DNA of 64,000 nucleotides, from the NCBI GenBank assembly GCA_020081605.1, contig JAHREC010000049.1, positions 2,356,001 through 2,420,000 on the forward strand. Direction: 5' to 3'. The position numbers were made by a program, and so were the translations under genes. The stretch comes from Albifimbria verrucaria (Eukaryota > Ascomycota > Sordariomycetes > Hypocreales > Stachybotryaceae). Shown here piece after piece: positions 13,461 to 24,645 of this stretch (positions are counted from its first letter, which is position 1; the number at the start of each line of letters is the position of its first letter). Under the pieces are notes generated by a model, which saw nothing but the letters and a program-made list of their open reading frames with translations, was not told where the DNA came from and did no database searches.

Positions 13461-16400
13461 ATGCATGGCGGATCTCAGGACAATGGTTCGCTCAAAAGCC
13501 CTCCTCTTCTCATCATCTTCTTCTTCCTCTTCCTCCTCCTCCTGCCTGCATCGATATGCTAATCACCCATATCCTCTGCAGGCGCCGAAAATCACCAGGA
13601 AGAGGTCGAGAGAGGCCGCGGGAAGCTTCTCCCGCCGCTGTCGCTGCCTAAGAACCGCAGCACCAGCAACCTGCCTTCCGCCGCCTTCCCTTCGGATAGA
13701 AGCCGCCTCCGCATGTCCTTTGATGCTGCATCCGCTACCGCCATGGACTTTGAATCCATCACAAGGTATGCGGCTCGGTGCACGCTTCTCCCACCCTGAA
13801 TCCAAGCTGTTGCCCGAACCCGGCCCCCGTGTTGCTGACCGTCTCATCCTGATAGGTCCTCTCTCATGACGGATCACGAACATGGCCTCGGGCTGTCGGG
13901 CCTCCACCGAATCCGACAACAACACCCATCCTCACGGAACCCTACCCTGCCCGGTTCCAGGGCTTCCTCCCGGAGCCCCTCCGTCGTTGCTCTCTCCCGC
14001 TCGACCTCCATGACGACGATCCTGTCCAACCCCGCGACTCAAACTCTCGGTGCGCCTTCGTCCCCAGCTTCGCCGAGGATCTCTCCCGATTTCCTCCGAG
14101 TCACTGCACTCTTTCTCCTTCGCCCACCAGTCAGAGGAATTCCTCCACAGCCGCCAGAATGTCCTAAAGCGCTCTTTAGAGTTTATGAAGGATCGAATAG
14201 GCTGGTCTATGAACCCCACGCAGGCTGGTCTCGCGAGCGCGCAGGCCAGAGTCGCAGGAGATGTCGACGCGCAGCATATGCTGGAGCTGCTTGCCCGCGC
14301 GCAGGTCATTGGTGCTGGGAATCTACCGAATCCCGACCCTTCACTTGCGATGCCGCTGACAGGCCCTCCCGATGTGTCTGGCGACAATGTCTTCGACAAG
14401 CAATTTATTCCTCGCACGTCTAGCCCCGAACCGATCGATCCTGGAGAGACGCCTACAGGCTCCGTTCCGTCTAAGACATCCCAAGCCCAGCCAGGCAGTT
14501 CTTTCCCACCCGTACCCACCAGCGCAGGCAAAACAGACAGCATTCGCGACCAAATTGCAAGCTCCGGCAGTGCGTTGCCAAGCGGCGGGGAGGCCCTGAA
14601 GTCTATATCTAACCGTCGGGATTCTCGGCCTGCACCGCTCAAACGCACAATGACTGATACGCTCACCGTTTCCTTGCAAAACAAGCTGATGGACACGATA
14701 GCGCAGCCGTTCCTTGTAGGACAGCCCATGTACCAGGAACCCATCACGTCTCCCATATCATCTCAGACACCTTCAGCGGCGAACTTCCCACAGCTCTGGG
14801 TCCCGCCGTCCATGGCCACACGAACAGATGGGTACCGGCTGCGCAAGCCATCTTTACCACAGAAGCAAAGCCGCCCTGGACCATCCTCGCTGCAAATGAC
14901 CTTGCATGCTTGGTTTTCGGCGTAACAAAGGCCGAGGTACGCAAAATGGGCATTCTAGAAGTAGTGCAAGAGGAACGGAGAGCGTGGTTGGAGCGGAAGC
15001 TGCTGCATAAAGACGACAACGAGAGCACTGGCCGCAGAGACAGCGCTAGCCCGACATCGCCAGCGGCTTCGGCGGCTTCGGTGTTACTTGGTGGTCGATC
15101 AGGTATTACGGCACAGCTCTTAAACAAGCCTAACTCAAGGTCTCAGCCTCCGAAATATACGCAGAGGCGGGCTCAGACAGTGCACAGTGGAGACCCCAAC
15201 CCGCCAAAAGCGCGAGGAGTGGAAATCATCGCAGCAGTCCCTCTCGCGGTGTCTTGCTCTGTGGCGACGTGGTCCCAATCCAGAAGCGAAATGGCGCGAC
15301 AGGCTCGGCTAGCCTGTGGGTTAAGGAAAACGAGTAGGTCTCATCTGGGTTCTTGAAGAGATCCATGAAGATGTAGCCTACGTAGGAGTCAACGAAGACG
15401 GCGTGGTTCAGAGCATATCTGGCTCGACAGAACCTATCTGGGGTTCAAGACAACACGGCCAGGCTTTGATGTCGCAAAGCTAATTCCACGAATCCCGAGA
15501 CAAGGAATCGACCCCAAAACTGGCGAAATTGATTTTGCCCAGATTTCACGTCGAAAATATTTCACTTGCCCCAATTCCCACAAAGTCAACATCCCTTGTA
15601 CCATCGAGCAGGTCCAAGGGAAGCTCGAGCTGCGGGTTTCAACATTCCCGCACATGGCCGGTATAGTGGTGGTCGACCCAAGGACCCTCAAGATTCGCAG
15701 CTCCAACTCAGTCTTTTGTGGCGCCCTGTTTGGATTTGAAAAGCCTGATGGGATGTCCATCAGTGCCCTCGTTCCCGACTTTGACAAAATCTTAAATACC
15801 TTGAGGGAAGAAGACGACCTGCAGTTGCTGGATGGCATGGTAATCCCGGAACATAGGTTCCGTAAGGCATCGGCGTTTCTGGCATTGAAAGAGCACCGCC
15901 CTGATGCTGCATCAGTCTTTTACAACCGGATGGGCTACCTGCTAAACATCGTGATGGATCGGAACTGAGGATCGACGTCCAGATGCGTGTGGTCAAGAGC
16001 GAGAAGCAAGCCAGGTTCAACGAAGAAACTGTGGTAGAGGCAAGCGACGAGGAAGACGGCGCCGACGAAGACAACGACGACACCTTTGCGATCACACAAT
16101 CGGAGATAGTCTATGCTTTGTGGATTACATACTCCCGCCATCTGCACGCTGGACAGCCACGTTTAGACCTCGAGCCTTCTACTCAAGTAGGAACAGTATC
16201 CCCACCACATCAACCATCGCCCGGTCAGACGAGTGCACCCACTCCCATGGAAGTGACCTCCGACGAAGAGCCATCGGCCAAACGACAACCATCATCTACA
16301 GCCTCTCTTCTCTCGAAACAGCTCAAGGACGTAGCATTAAGTGCAGCTGCTAAACTTACAGGACAGCGGACATCCCCAAAGCCTATCGAAAAGCAGCCGC

Positions 16401-17301
16401 CACCCCGAAGACCGCTGAGATGCCTCAGAAGAAAACCATCGATGACTACGTTATTCTCGAAGATATGGGACAAGGTGCCTATGGCCAAGTCAAGCTGGCC
16501 CGTCACAAGCAAAGCGGCAAAAAGGTCGTTTTGAAGTATGTCACAAAGAAACGCATTCTTGTCGATACTTGGACTAGGGATCGTAAGCTGGGTACCGTCC
16601 CTCTGGAAATCCACGTGCTAGACTTTCTCCGGCGACCTGAGTTTCGACACCCAAACATTGTCGAAATGGAAGGCTTCTTTGAGGATGACGTCAACTACTA
16701 TATCGAGATGGTTCCTCATGGTCTGCCTGGAATGGATCTTTTCGATTACATCGAGCTTCGGACTAATATGGAGGAATCTGAGTGTCGAAGTATTTTCGTA
16801 CAGGTGGCCCAGGCTGTCCACTTCCTTCACACCAAGGCCAGCGTGGTTCATCGAGATATTAAGGATGAGAATGTTATCCTAGACGGGGAAGGAAACATCA
16901 AGCTGATTGATTTTGGAAGCGCTGCATACATCAAGAGTGGGCCCTTTGATGTATTCGTTGGGACCATCGGTAAGCTGTTCGCCCCTACACCTATCAAGGA
17001 ATGTTTACTGACCTTTCTTTTCACAGATTATGCAGCCCCTGAAGTGCTAGCTGGCAAACCGTATGGCGGCAAGGAACAAGATGTTTGGGCCCTTGGCATT
17101 CTTCTATATACCATCATCTACAAGGAGAATCCTTTCTACAGCATTGACGAGATCATGGACCGCGATCTGCGAATTCCATACATAATGAGCGAGGAGAGCA
17201 TAGACTTGATCCGGTGCATGCTCAATAGAGACGTTCCTCAACGCTACACTATCGAGCAGGTTCTGGAACACCCTTGGTGCAAGACCAGCACTTCAAGTTA
17301 G
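13461..17301 (+). CDS. PAS domain serine/threonine kinase (PASK/PSK family)
   Basis: About 1,200 residues. Exons 13461-13485 and 13582-13765 precede the main part from 13856, with a further intron at 16970-17026. The start MHGGSQDNG is chosen because it joins in frame to a good splice acceptor. PAS-like segments lie near residues 435-510 (WTILAANDLACLVFGVTK) and 700-760 (MAGIVVVDPRTLKIRSSN). The C-terminal kinase shows GQGAYGQVKLA, the VLK lysine, catalytic HRDIKDEN, metal-binding DFG and the APE motif (YAAPEVLAG). The family couples nutrient status to glycogen and lipid metabolism and translation. At least six frame breaks occur (near 14080, 14720, 15206, 15331, 15440 and 15926, plus one near 16350), most repaired by one base in a short run. 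The 57-base intron at 16970 is a multiple of three and stop-free. Confidence 0.9.
16970..17026 (+). other. In-frame 57-nt intron inside the kinase activation segment
   Basis: The donor is G|GTAAGC and the acceptor TTTTCACAG|AT. Removing it joins VGTI to DYAAPEVLAG, the normal kinase sequence. The length is divisible by three and there is no stop codon, so retention would insert 19 residues just before the APE motif rather than truncate the protein. Confidence 0.85.
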
Positions 17302-17796
17302 AAACAGAGAGTGGTTGCATACAGAACGGCAGAGCGCAAACAACTCGAGACGCTGCGCTTAGTTGCGCCCTAAGACAGCTTCAGGCGGGGTTTCGCATAC
17401 TTTAGAAGCATGCCAACGAGGACGTTGGTTGACTGATCGCATGGATAATGACGATGCTAAGACGAGACGCTGGGCTGTTAGTGCGCTGTTGGGCCATCCC
17501 TTTATTCTTTTTCCCGAATACTCTTACACGGGACAGACGTATCAACAGGTCTGTAATACGCCCTTGGGCAAGCGTACTCAGATGGTGGAAAAGGTCAGAT
17601 CAGTGGTTTTATTTCTTTTTCTGCGTTCAGCTGGAGTCGTAGAGAGTAGCACGGCGTCTGACAGAGCTTGGGAGATTCGGCACACATTATTTCTAGCGAT
17701 ATATCAAAGAAAGAGCATAACATGGCCATCTTTGCATGCCTCATACTGCACCATTACTATCATGTGAACCTATCCGTCGTACTCCTTCCTCCAGAT
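17302..17796. other. Convergent 3' intergenic region, PAS kinase and SEA4
   Basis: This stretch of about 495 bases lies between two stop codons that face each other. It should contain both 3' untranslated regions. Frames such as 17363-17767 (+) lack any recognisable domain. Confidence 0.6.
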
Positions 17797-20700
17797 CTAG
17801 TGGTAGTTCAGCTCAGGGTTCGCCCGGAAATTGCAGCGGCAGCGGCACTCGGGCACGGGACACTCGGCATGCCTTGCGAACCACTGCCGGGCGTGGTCCA
17901 GGTGAAGCACATGCTCGCAACGGAGACAGAATGTTGGGAAGCGACCGGCCATTCTGGTCTCCTCCTTCTCCTCGGGTTTGTCGGAGCGTGGTACGCCGAC
18001 GATCTCGAGACAAACGACGCAGCGAGGCAGATGGCGGCCGCAGTTGGGACAGCTCACACCGGCGTTGATGCTGGTCGCGAGGAGCGGGTTCCGCGTCTCG
18101 AGCGTCGTCGACGGCGGGGCGTGCGTGGCGTGCTGCCGGGCAAGGGATGTCTCGGCGTCACAGTAGACGCAGCGCAGGGAAATCTGGCGCGAGGGCGGCT
18201 TAATGGTCGGAACTCCATCGCGTTTCGAGTGTTTGGTCGATTCGACCTCGAATTTCGTGCGTTGGAAGAAGAGCTTGTGACGCTGGAGGTGAGCGCGGTA
18301 GGCATTTCGCCAGGCGCGGCAGCGGATGTCGTCCATGTAGCGAGGGTAGCAGATGGAGAGAACTAGCGTCGCCGTCTGGATATCATGGAACTTCTCAACG
18401 TAGCGGGCGAATATATCGACCATGGTGTTGCTGATGCCAGTCAGGATGATGCCTTCCAGGTCGCCATCTTGCGTCGCTAATGCCACCTCTTTATCAAGCC
18501 AGGTTGTTAAGTCATCGTCATTGAAGTTACGTACAGCGACATACGTCCTGTCTGTAAGAGGAAGCGACCGTTGGCTCGCGATGACGCTCCAGTCACCCGT
18601 CGCAATGAGCGATGATATCGCCCGCAGATACGGGTCTGTCTTGGAGGCCACTGCCTCGTCGAAATCGAGCTGCTCCTTGGACACCTTGTTGCCACGCCCA
18701 ATCAACTGCAGCGCTAGAGATACGAAGAGAAGCTCCGGATGCGCTATGCTAGCCTTTTTCAAGATTTGTATGGCCAGCTTGGTGTCGCCTCTGAACAAGG
18801 CCCGGGCAGCTGTCATGGTGTGAGTGACAGTTGGATATTCAGGATCGACTTCTGTGTCGAGTCCGCTTGGGTCGTGCCTCTGGATATCACCCCATTTGCA
18901 CATCTCGAGGCACATTTGACGATGATGGGGTCTCCTGGTTGAAACGCCGTCGAATTTTGGTAATTGCATCTTCTTGCAATGCGCTCCTAGGATGCGCTCC
19001 CACTGCGACGAGTCTGGTAGTGATGCTCCATTCAACAAACGGTGTTTGGGGTTATGGCCTAGAGATGATTAATTATGATGCTGTGTTAAATAACGAAAAC
19101 TCTTTCTTACCAAGATCATTTCGCCATATGGAATGCACACCAAGGTAGCTCAGATCGATGTTCGACACCACCATGCCATTGTCGTCCGCAGCGGCTTCAG
19201 CATCTAGTTGAGATTAGGCAGTGCTCAATAGCTTGTAGATTCGATTGTAATAAGGGCACATACCGGCCACCCAGTCCCAAACATACTTCATCCAGGGATC
19301 GTCAGTTACAACTTCTCGATTTGTAGCCGCATCGAACAGATATCTTTCTTTGGCGCGGAAAATCATTGTGTGGTCAACAACACACTGAGCCTCCGAAGGT
19401 AGGCCGCTGACCTTAACCAACGTGCTCATTAATGACTCATGAATTTCTCTGCACGACTTAAGACCTGTGGTAGCTAGAGGCAATTCCTTGAGCTCGGTCC
19501 GTAGTATATCACTATCCGACATGCCAGCTAAACCGCCGTCGGTGGCGTTAGCAGAGCCTGATTCACTGCGAACAAAGGCCCTTAAACTTCGCAACTTGGA
19601 AGATATGTTGTTGGCGTGGTAGAACGACTCAGGGATAGGCGTTTTGATCACATCCGTCTGTTCGGCTATCACAGCATCCGCTGGGTCAGTTTTCAGCGCG
19701 TTCTCGATAGTCACTTCTACATCAGCCCGTTCAGGACCGAAAATAGGTATGTCCGATAGCGCTTGATCTACCAGCAGAGGTCCCATCATTTCTGAAGCTT
19801 GTGCTGGTTCAAATCGCATTACACTATGGTAAGGGGTTCCTTCTGCTCGCATTGAATTAGTCTAACCCTCGATTATTGCTTGTCGAGACGTACCTTCAAG
19901 CCCACGATGAGGGGCCTGCCATTGAACGAGTTTAAAGGCATGGTCTGCGGCGTGCGATGGCTGCTCTAAAATATCAAAGCCCCATTCTCACGAAGTACTA
20001 GCAGCCTCGGTCGCAGGGCAGGCGAACCCAGCGTGACCCAATCGAAAGATGCGATTCGGTCGCTCTTTCTGGAATTATCCGGGTAAGATATAGCCATCTC
20101 GTGGGATTTCTCAACCTGCAGCAGCTCCGGTCCTTCATATGTGGATATGCCAGCAGCCGAAATCTCTTTGTTCGTCTCCAAAACTCGAAGCTGACCTGTC
20201 CGTGACAGAACAGCAAGTAGGCCTCTGTGATCACGGCAATACCGAAGTGATCTAATAAGGGAATGTTTGGAGTCCGCCAACGATGGGTCGGAATTGGTTT
20301 GTACAACACTGTCGAGGCGTAGAGCTCCACCCCATGGTAAGGAGTCCTCATCGACAGCTTGCAAGTAAGAGTGCGAGGCTACTGACCGGGAGGTACAGCG
20401 GCGATCCCAAACCATCACACCGGGGTGATCCAGCGCAGATGATGCAAAATAGTTCTGGTCTGCATAATCAATGGCAAGATTGTTGTTGCATTTTGTTTGG
20501 AAAGTGATGGAACTTCCAGGTTCTGGTGTTCGCCAAACACGTTAGACAGAGTAGAAGTATTGAGGGAAGGGGTAAAATACCGCGGAGATCGTGGATGCGG
20601 AGACCTTGGGCCTTGATGCCTGCTACCAATGTTTGGGGCTGTCCTCAAAGAACTTGATACTTGAGACAGAGACACTTGGTTCCAAGCGGTATTTCGGGTC

Positions 20701-21157
20701 CATCAGAGAACTAGTGTCAGATGGAAACCCTTTTGTCTGCTTGCTCAAGGAAGACAAGCGATTGACATCCCAGACGTGAAGGCTTTGATCCATTCGGACG
20801 CGGTCAAGGCCCACCGCTAAGAGACCTGTTGTATTGAAGGCCACGGCTTGGCAAGTTCGGGTCATCTTTAAGCCAAGCTCCACGTACGCATTGGAGCCAT
20901 CGTCAATCCTGAGGAGGTTCACAACACCCGTGCTGGTCCCCACGGCCAGCAGTCCCGGGTTCGTGGGAGACCAATCGTAGGTTGTAAGCTGGGAAGTCAT
21001 CGTGTCTGCTCAGCTTTTTGTGGTCGAATTGGCCCTTGCGAGCATGACCGGTTGCTTCATAGAGCTGTACGACATTGTGCTGAAGGCTGATATGCACGAA
21101 CGCATCGACATTTGAGTTGGAGGACCATTTAACGAGTCCTGGCTCTGGGCGATCCAT
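17797..21157 (-). CDS. SEA4: SEA complex/GATOR2 subunit SEA4 (Mio/MIOS homologue)
   Basis: About 1,045 residues in five exons: 20581-21157, 19894-20522, 19264-19842, 19111-19203 and 17797-19058, all with GT..AG introns of 51-60 nt. The N-terminus forms a WD40 beta-propeller (DWSPTNPGLLAVG, ATALDHPGVMVWDRR-type repeats), followed by an alpha-solenoid. The C-terminus is a Cys/His-rich RING-like domain (CVYC, CPNCGRHLPRCVVC, CLRCEHVLHLDHARQW, CPVPECRCRC). This layout is diagnostic of Mio/SEA4. In yeast and animals it sits in SEACAT/GATOR2 at the vacuole or lysosome and promotes TORC1 signalling when amino acids are present. Frame breaks occur near 21000-21030, 20635 (GGGG) and 19976 (AAA). The last two are cured by one base. 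The start ATG at 21157 gives MDRPEPGLVKW, a normal family N-terminus. Confidence 0.93.
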
Positions 21158-21658
21158 CGTCAATAGCTGTCAAGTCCCATATCCTAAGGCCTCCTCTGCT
21201 GTAATATATATGAGTGGTACACCTCAACGAAACGGTTGCATATGCAAGCGTGATTCAATGCCATTGAGGGTTCATGAGAGGGTCATGACTTCTCAATTGT
21301 ATATCGCGTGTGCATCTAGAGCATCATGAAGCAGCATCACATCACACGCGTTGATGTGGAGTTGAAGCTCAACCTGGAAATGTACCTCAAAGTCCCCCAA
21401 ATACCTGTGGTTATAGATAGGCTCCAACTGCAATCGAGGTACTGGGGTACTTTTGCAGCACCACACTGGAAGTGGGCGCGAGATAAGATAAGGAATCGCA
21501 ATCGGAGCATCAATTTGCCGTGTACAAACGTCCCTCCAAAAAAAAGTTGGGCTGATAAGAGGCGTCTGCCAGATACCATTCGATTTTCCAAATCGAGGGC
21601 CCTTCAAAACCACACTTTGCTCGCGTGCTCTTTACAGCAGACGCTCCCAGAGTCGACC
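21158..21658. promoter_or_regulatory. Divergent promoter between SEA4 and EFG1
   Basis: About 500 bases separate the two start codons. The region must hold both promoters and leaders, unless leaders extend elsewhere. No convincing TATA box or repeated operator was identified. A frame at 21326-21943 (+) overlaps EFG1 and is not supported. Confidence 0.5.
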
Positions 21659-22644
21659 ATGGGCACAAAGCGCTCCTTCAACGAGGTGGAGGCCGATGGC
21701 TCCCCTGCCCCGGTAGAGGTGCTTCCTTTGCCTCTAGGAAACGACGAGACGACGGCAAAGGCAAGCACAGGGCGAAGGAGGGCAGCATTGAGTGGGCTAA
21801 GAAGCGTGTGCGAAACATTGAGCGATTGCTTAGCCGGAACCAAGACCTTCCCGCCAATGTGCGCAACGATCTCGAGCGTGAGATGGCCTCCCACAAGGTT
21901 ACCATCAACGACAAGGTATTCCAGAAGAGGCGCAGCGCCATGATCTCTAAGTACCACATGGTACGATTCTTCGGTGAGTAACATGCACAATGTCTTTGTT
22001 CAAAAGAAGAAAAGAAGAAGACAAAAGAGGTTCTAACTGTTTCCCTATCAGAGCGAAAGAAGGCTTCACGACTTGTCAAACAACTACGACGCAAGCTCGA
22101 GCAGACTGAAGACGCCAGCGAAACCGAGGCGCTAAAGCGTGAACTCCACGTTGCCGAAGTCGACGAAGCGTATACTCTGTACCACCCCCATGCGGAGCCG
22201 TACATTAGTCTGTACGGTAGCATCAAGACTGAAGAGGCGGAGGAGGAGGAGGAAACCAGCAAGGCGTCCACCGCCAAGGCAGCATTAAACGCTGAAAGAC
22301 CACCGATGTGGTCAGTCGTTGAAAAGGCAATGGAGGAGGGCAAGGATGCCCTCACGAGGCTTCGCGAAAGAAGGTCGCCAGATGGTTCACAGGGTGACTC
22401 GTCTTCGAGTCGTCGTCCCTCCAAACCGGCCACGGCACGACGCACTGCGGCAACTGAAGAATCGAAGCAGCCGAGACAATCTGCCAACGCGCAACGCACC
22501 GACAAGCAGTCTGCAACGAATAAGCAGAACGGTACCAAGAAGGCGCCACAACTCAACCGAAGGGAGAGGAGGCGTCTCATGCGTGACACGATGGCTACGA
22601 AGGATGATAGCGATGAGGAGGGCGGTTTCTTCGAGGAGGATTGA
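21659..22644 (+). CDS. EFG1: rRNA-processing protein Efg1
   Basis: About 302 residues in two exons, 21659-21973 and 22052-22644. The intron has a GTGAGT donor and a TATCAG acceptor with a CTAAC-like branch. The N-terminus [15 protein letters not shown] leads into the Efg1 core ([50 protein letters not shown]), then a basic and acidic low-complexity tail ending in [13 protein letters not shown]. Efg1 is a nucleolar factor for 18S rRNA maturation in the small-subunit processome. One frame break near 21718 (GG) is repaired by one G, which gives [16 protein letters not shown]. It shares a divergent promoter region with SEA4 and faces TPT1 tail to tail. Confidence 0.92.
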
Positions 22645-22922
22645 GGAGGGGCTCGGGGATGGAAACTCGTGGAGTTGGGGCCACACGCGGCCATGTTAGA
22701 TACCCTGGTTTTAGAATTGAGCACTTTGACTGTATATCCGGATCTTTGGCTTACTGGTGCTTTTGTCCTCGTAAATTGTTATCCATATCGTGACAGTCTA
22801 TGGCAATATCTCCTTCATGCTAAGATAAAGCTACGACCAGGTTTCTAGTTGCTTCTCTTATCAGGCAAGACGTGATGGGAGTTATGAAGTCGATTACTGT
22901 CCTTCATCTCTACCTGTGATCT

Positions 22923-23890
22923 CTATGAGCCGCGATTACGGCCACGGCCTCCTCTTCCACCACCTCGAGGACCCTTTCCTGGAGGAACCCTCCCTTTCAG
23001 ACCCTCGGGCAGGTCGGCAACCTTCTCACCATCCTTCCACAGAACACCAACATCCACGCTACGGCCTGTGACAAGCTTAAAGTACTTTGCGCTTACCAGC
23101 CCGTTCTCGTCTCCCTCTGTCAACACCACCCCGTTGTCGCTCTGCCACCACTTCAGACCATCCTTCAAGCTGCTCTCGAGATCAATCTCGAGGACGAGCT
23201 CCGCATCGCGCCGCATGCCCGACACGACGCCCTCCTCGGGCGTGCCTGTTGAGCAATGCACGTGGTTGCGCCCCATGACGCGCAGACCCCAGACTGCACA
23301 ATCGCCGGCCAGATGGCGAAGTAAGTGCCGTGGACGACCCGCGGGGCACGTTGCCCGCCTCAAGCGTGATGGGTGACAACAGCCCCTCTGATTCGAGCTT
23401 GATGGAGTGGCCCTGGTTGGCACGGATGAGCCAGTGCGAGGGATCCGTGCTGTCAGTGGACAACGATGGGTTCGTCTCCGGGTTTGGTTTAAGCGAGTAC
23501 CGCTGCTTGTCGTTATTGGTGACAATTAATTGCAATTCTTCAAATGTGATGTTTAGAGAGCGAAGAGGCCCCCATGCAAGCTTATAGAAAGACAAGTTAG
23601 ACCAGCCATGATAATCTTCATGAGTACCAACAGCAACTTACCACTTTATCGAGAGGCGCAAAGCCTTCATTATCCAGCTTGATACCCGCACTCTCAGCTT
23701 GATGTCTCAGCAACTTAGACAAGGTCCGAGAAATCTGCACATCCCGCCCCTGGCCACCGGCTCTGCCGCCGCGGCCTCCGCCTCTCCCACCGCGCCTGCC
23801 GGAGTGTCTGTTAGCCCTGTCATGGGCTTTCTCTTCCTGAGCATGGTGGCTCGAGTTGATGGCGTCTTGGTCGCCAAAGTCTGCATCCAT
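22923..23890 (-). CDS. TPT1: tRNA 2'-phosphotransferase Tpt1/KptA
   Basis: About 300 residues in two exons, 23642-23890 and 22923-23580, with a GTAAGT intron at 23581-23641. Tpt1 transfers the splice-junction 2'-phosphate of ligated tRNA to NAD+, the last step of fungal tRNA splicing. The core shows SRTLSKLLRHQAES, the HWLIRANQGHS motif, HGTYFAIWPAIVQSGG and GRNHVHCS. RGG-rich stretches flank it on both sides, at the N-terminus (GRRGGRGGGRGG) and C-terminus (GPRGGGRGGRGRNRGS). Such Arg/Gly tails suggest RNA binding. Two frame breaks, at 23338 (CCC) and 23287 (CCCC), are each cured by one base. An upstream open extension to 24067 has no ATG, so the start is placed at MDADFGDQ. Confidence 0.93.
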
Positions 23891-24645
23891 CTTGGATAGT
23901 GGACGAAGGTCTGTTCCAGTGGGCGCCAGCCGCGATGTTAAGTGGCGATAATGTGCTCGCTGGAGGAGAATTCTTCTGGGAAGAAGTAATGACCCAGGCA
24001 AAGACCGAGAAATAGGGCTCTTCGTGAGAATGCAGCGTGTAAATAGACGTGTAATCCTTGGGTCCAAGTGTGCAATAAAGAGAGCATATGTCGTCGTTGA
24101 TGATTGATTTTAGCCCAATACTAGTTAGTGGAAGGCCAGGCAGCTTCATCGCTGATTTTTGGCCCGCCGTGTGACTCAGCCTTACGGAAACTGCAGATGT
24201 CATCCAAGCACAGCCATAGTTTTGGCATATTCATAAAAGTAGAAATTTGAATAGAGCATCGTTTGTTACGAAGAATGATAAACATGAATTATAAAAATAC
24301 CCAATCCGAGAACCCGTCGGACCTCTCAACGCCTTTTGTCATTCGTCCTGCAGAAAGCGAATGCACCCTGAACACCGCGCAATCAAACATATACATACAT
24401 GAGCCAAATATCTAGTCGTCTAAACGCAATGCCGCATAGTGACTGTGCCGCTCTCCCTCCATCTCGAGTTCCGTCGCTATAATCACAACAATCCACCGAC
24501 AGTAGCGCCGGTTCGTGCGCCGTCCCTATGCCGTCTCGCTATGTTTCCTTTCCCTCATATGTCCTTACTCCTGTTCAGAAGCCGCCAACAAAGGTGATGT
24601 ACACGAAATTTAGAAGTAGCCAAGGCTGATGCAACTATCTCGACT
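23891..24645. other. Intergenic region left of the Ser/Pro-rich gene
   Basis: This stretch holds the TPT1 promoter side (left) and the 3' untranslated region of the gene at 24646-28091 (right). A frame continues upstream from TPT1 to 24067 but lacks a start codon. No other gene is seen. Confidence 0.5.

Noticed and set aside
13932..14756. A 274-codon minus-strand frame
   Set aside because: It is antisense to the PAS kinase N-terminal region and has no domain of its own.
21678..22724. A 348-codon minus-strand frame
   Set aside because: It is antisense to EFG1, whose protein, intron and motifs are clear. The frame is Ser/Arg/Leu low-complexity and looks like a shadow.
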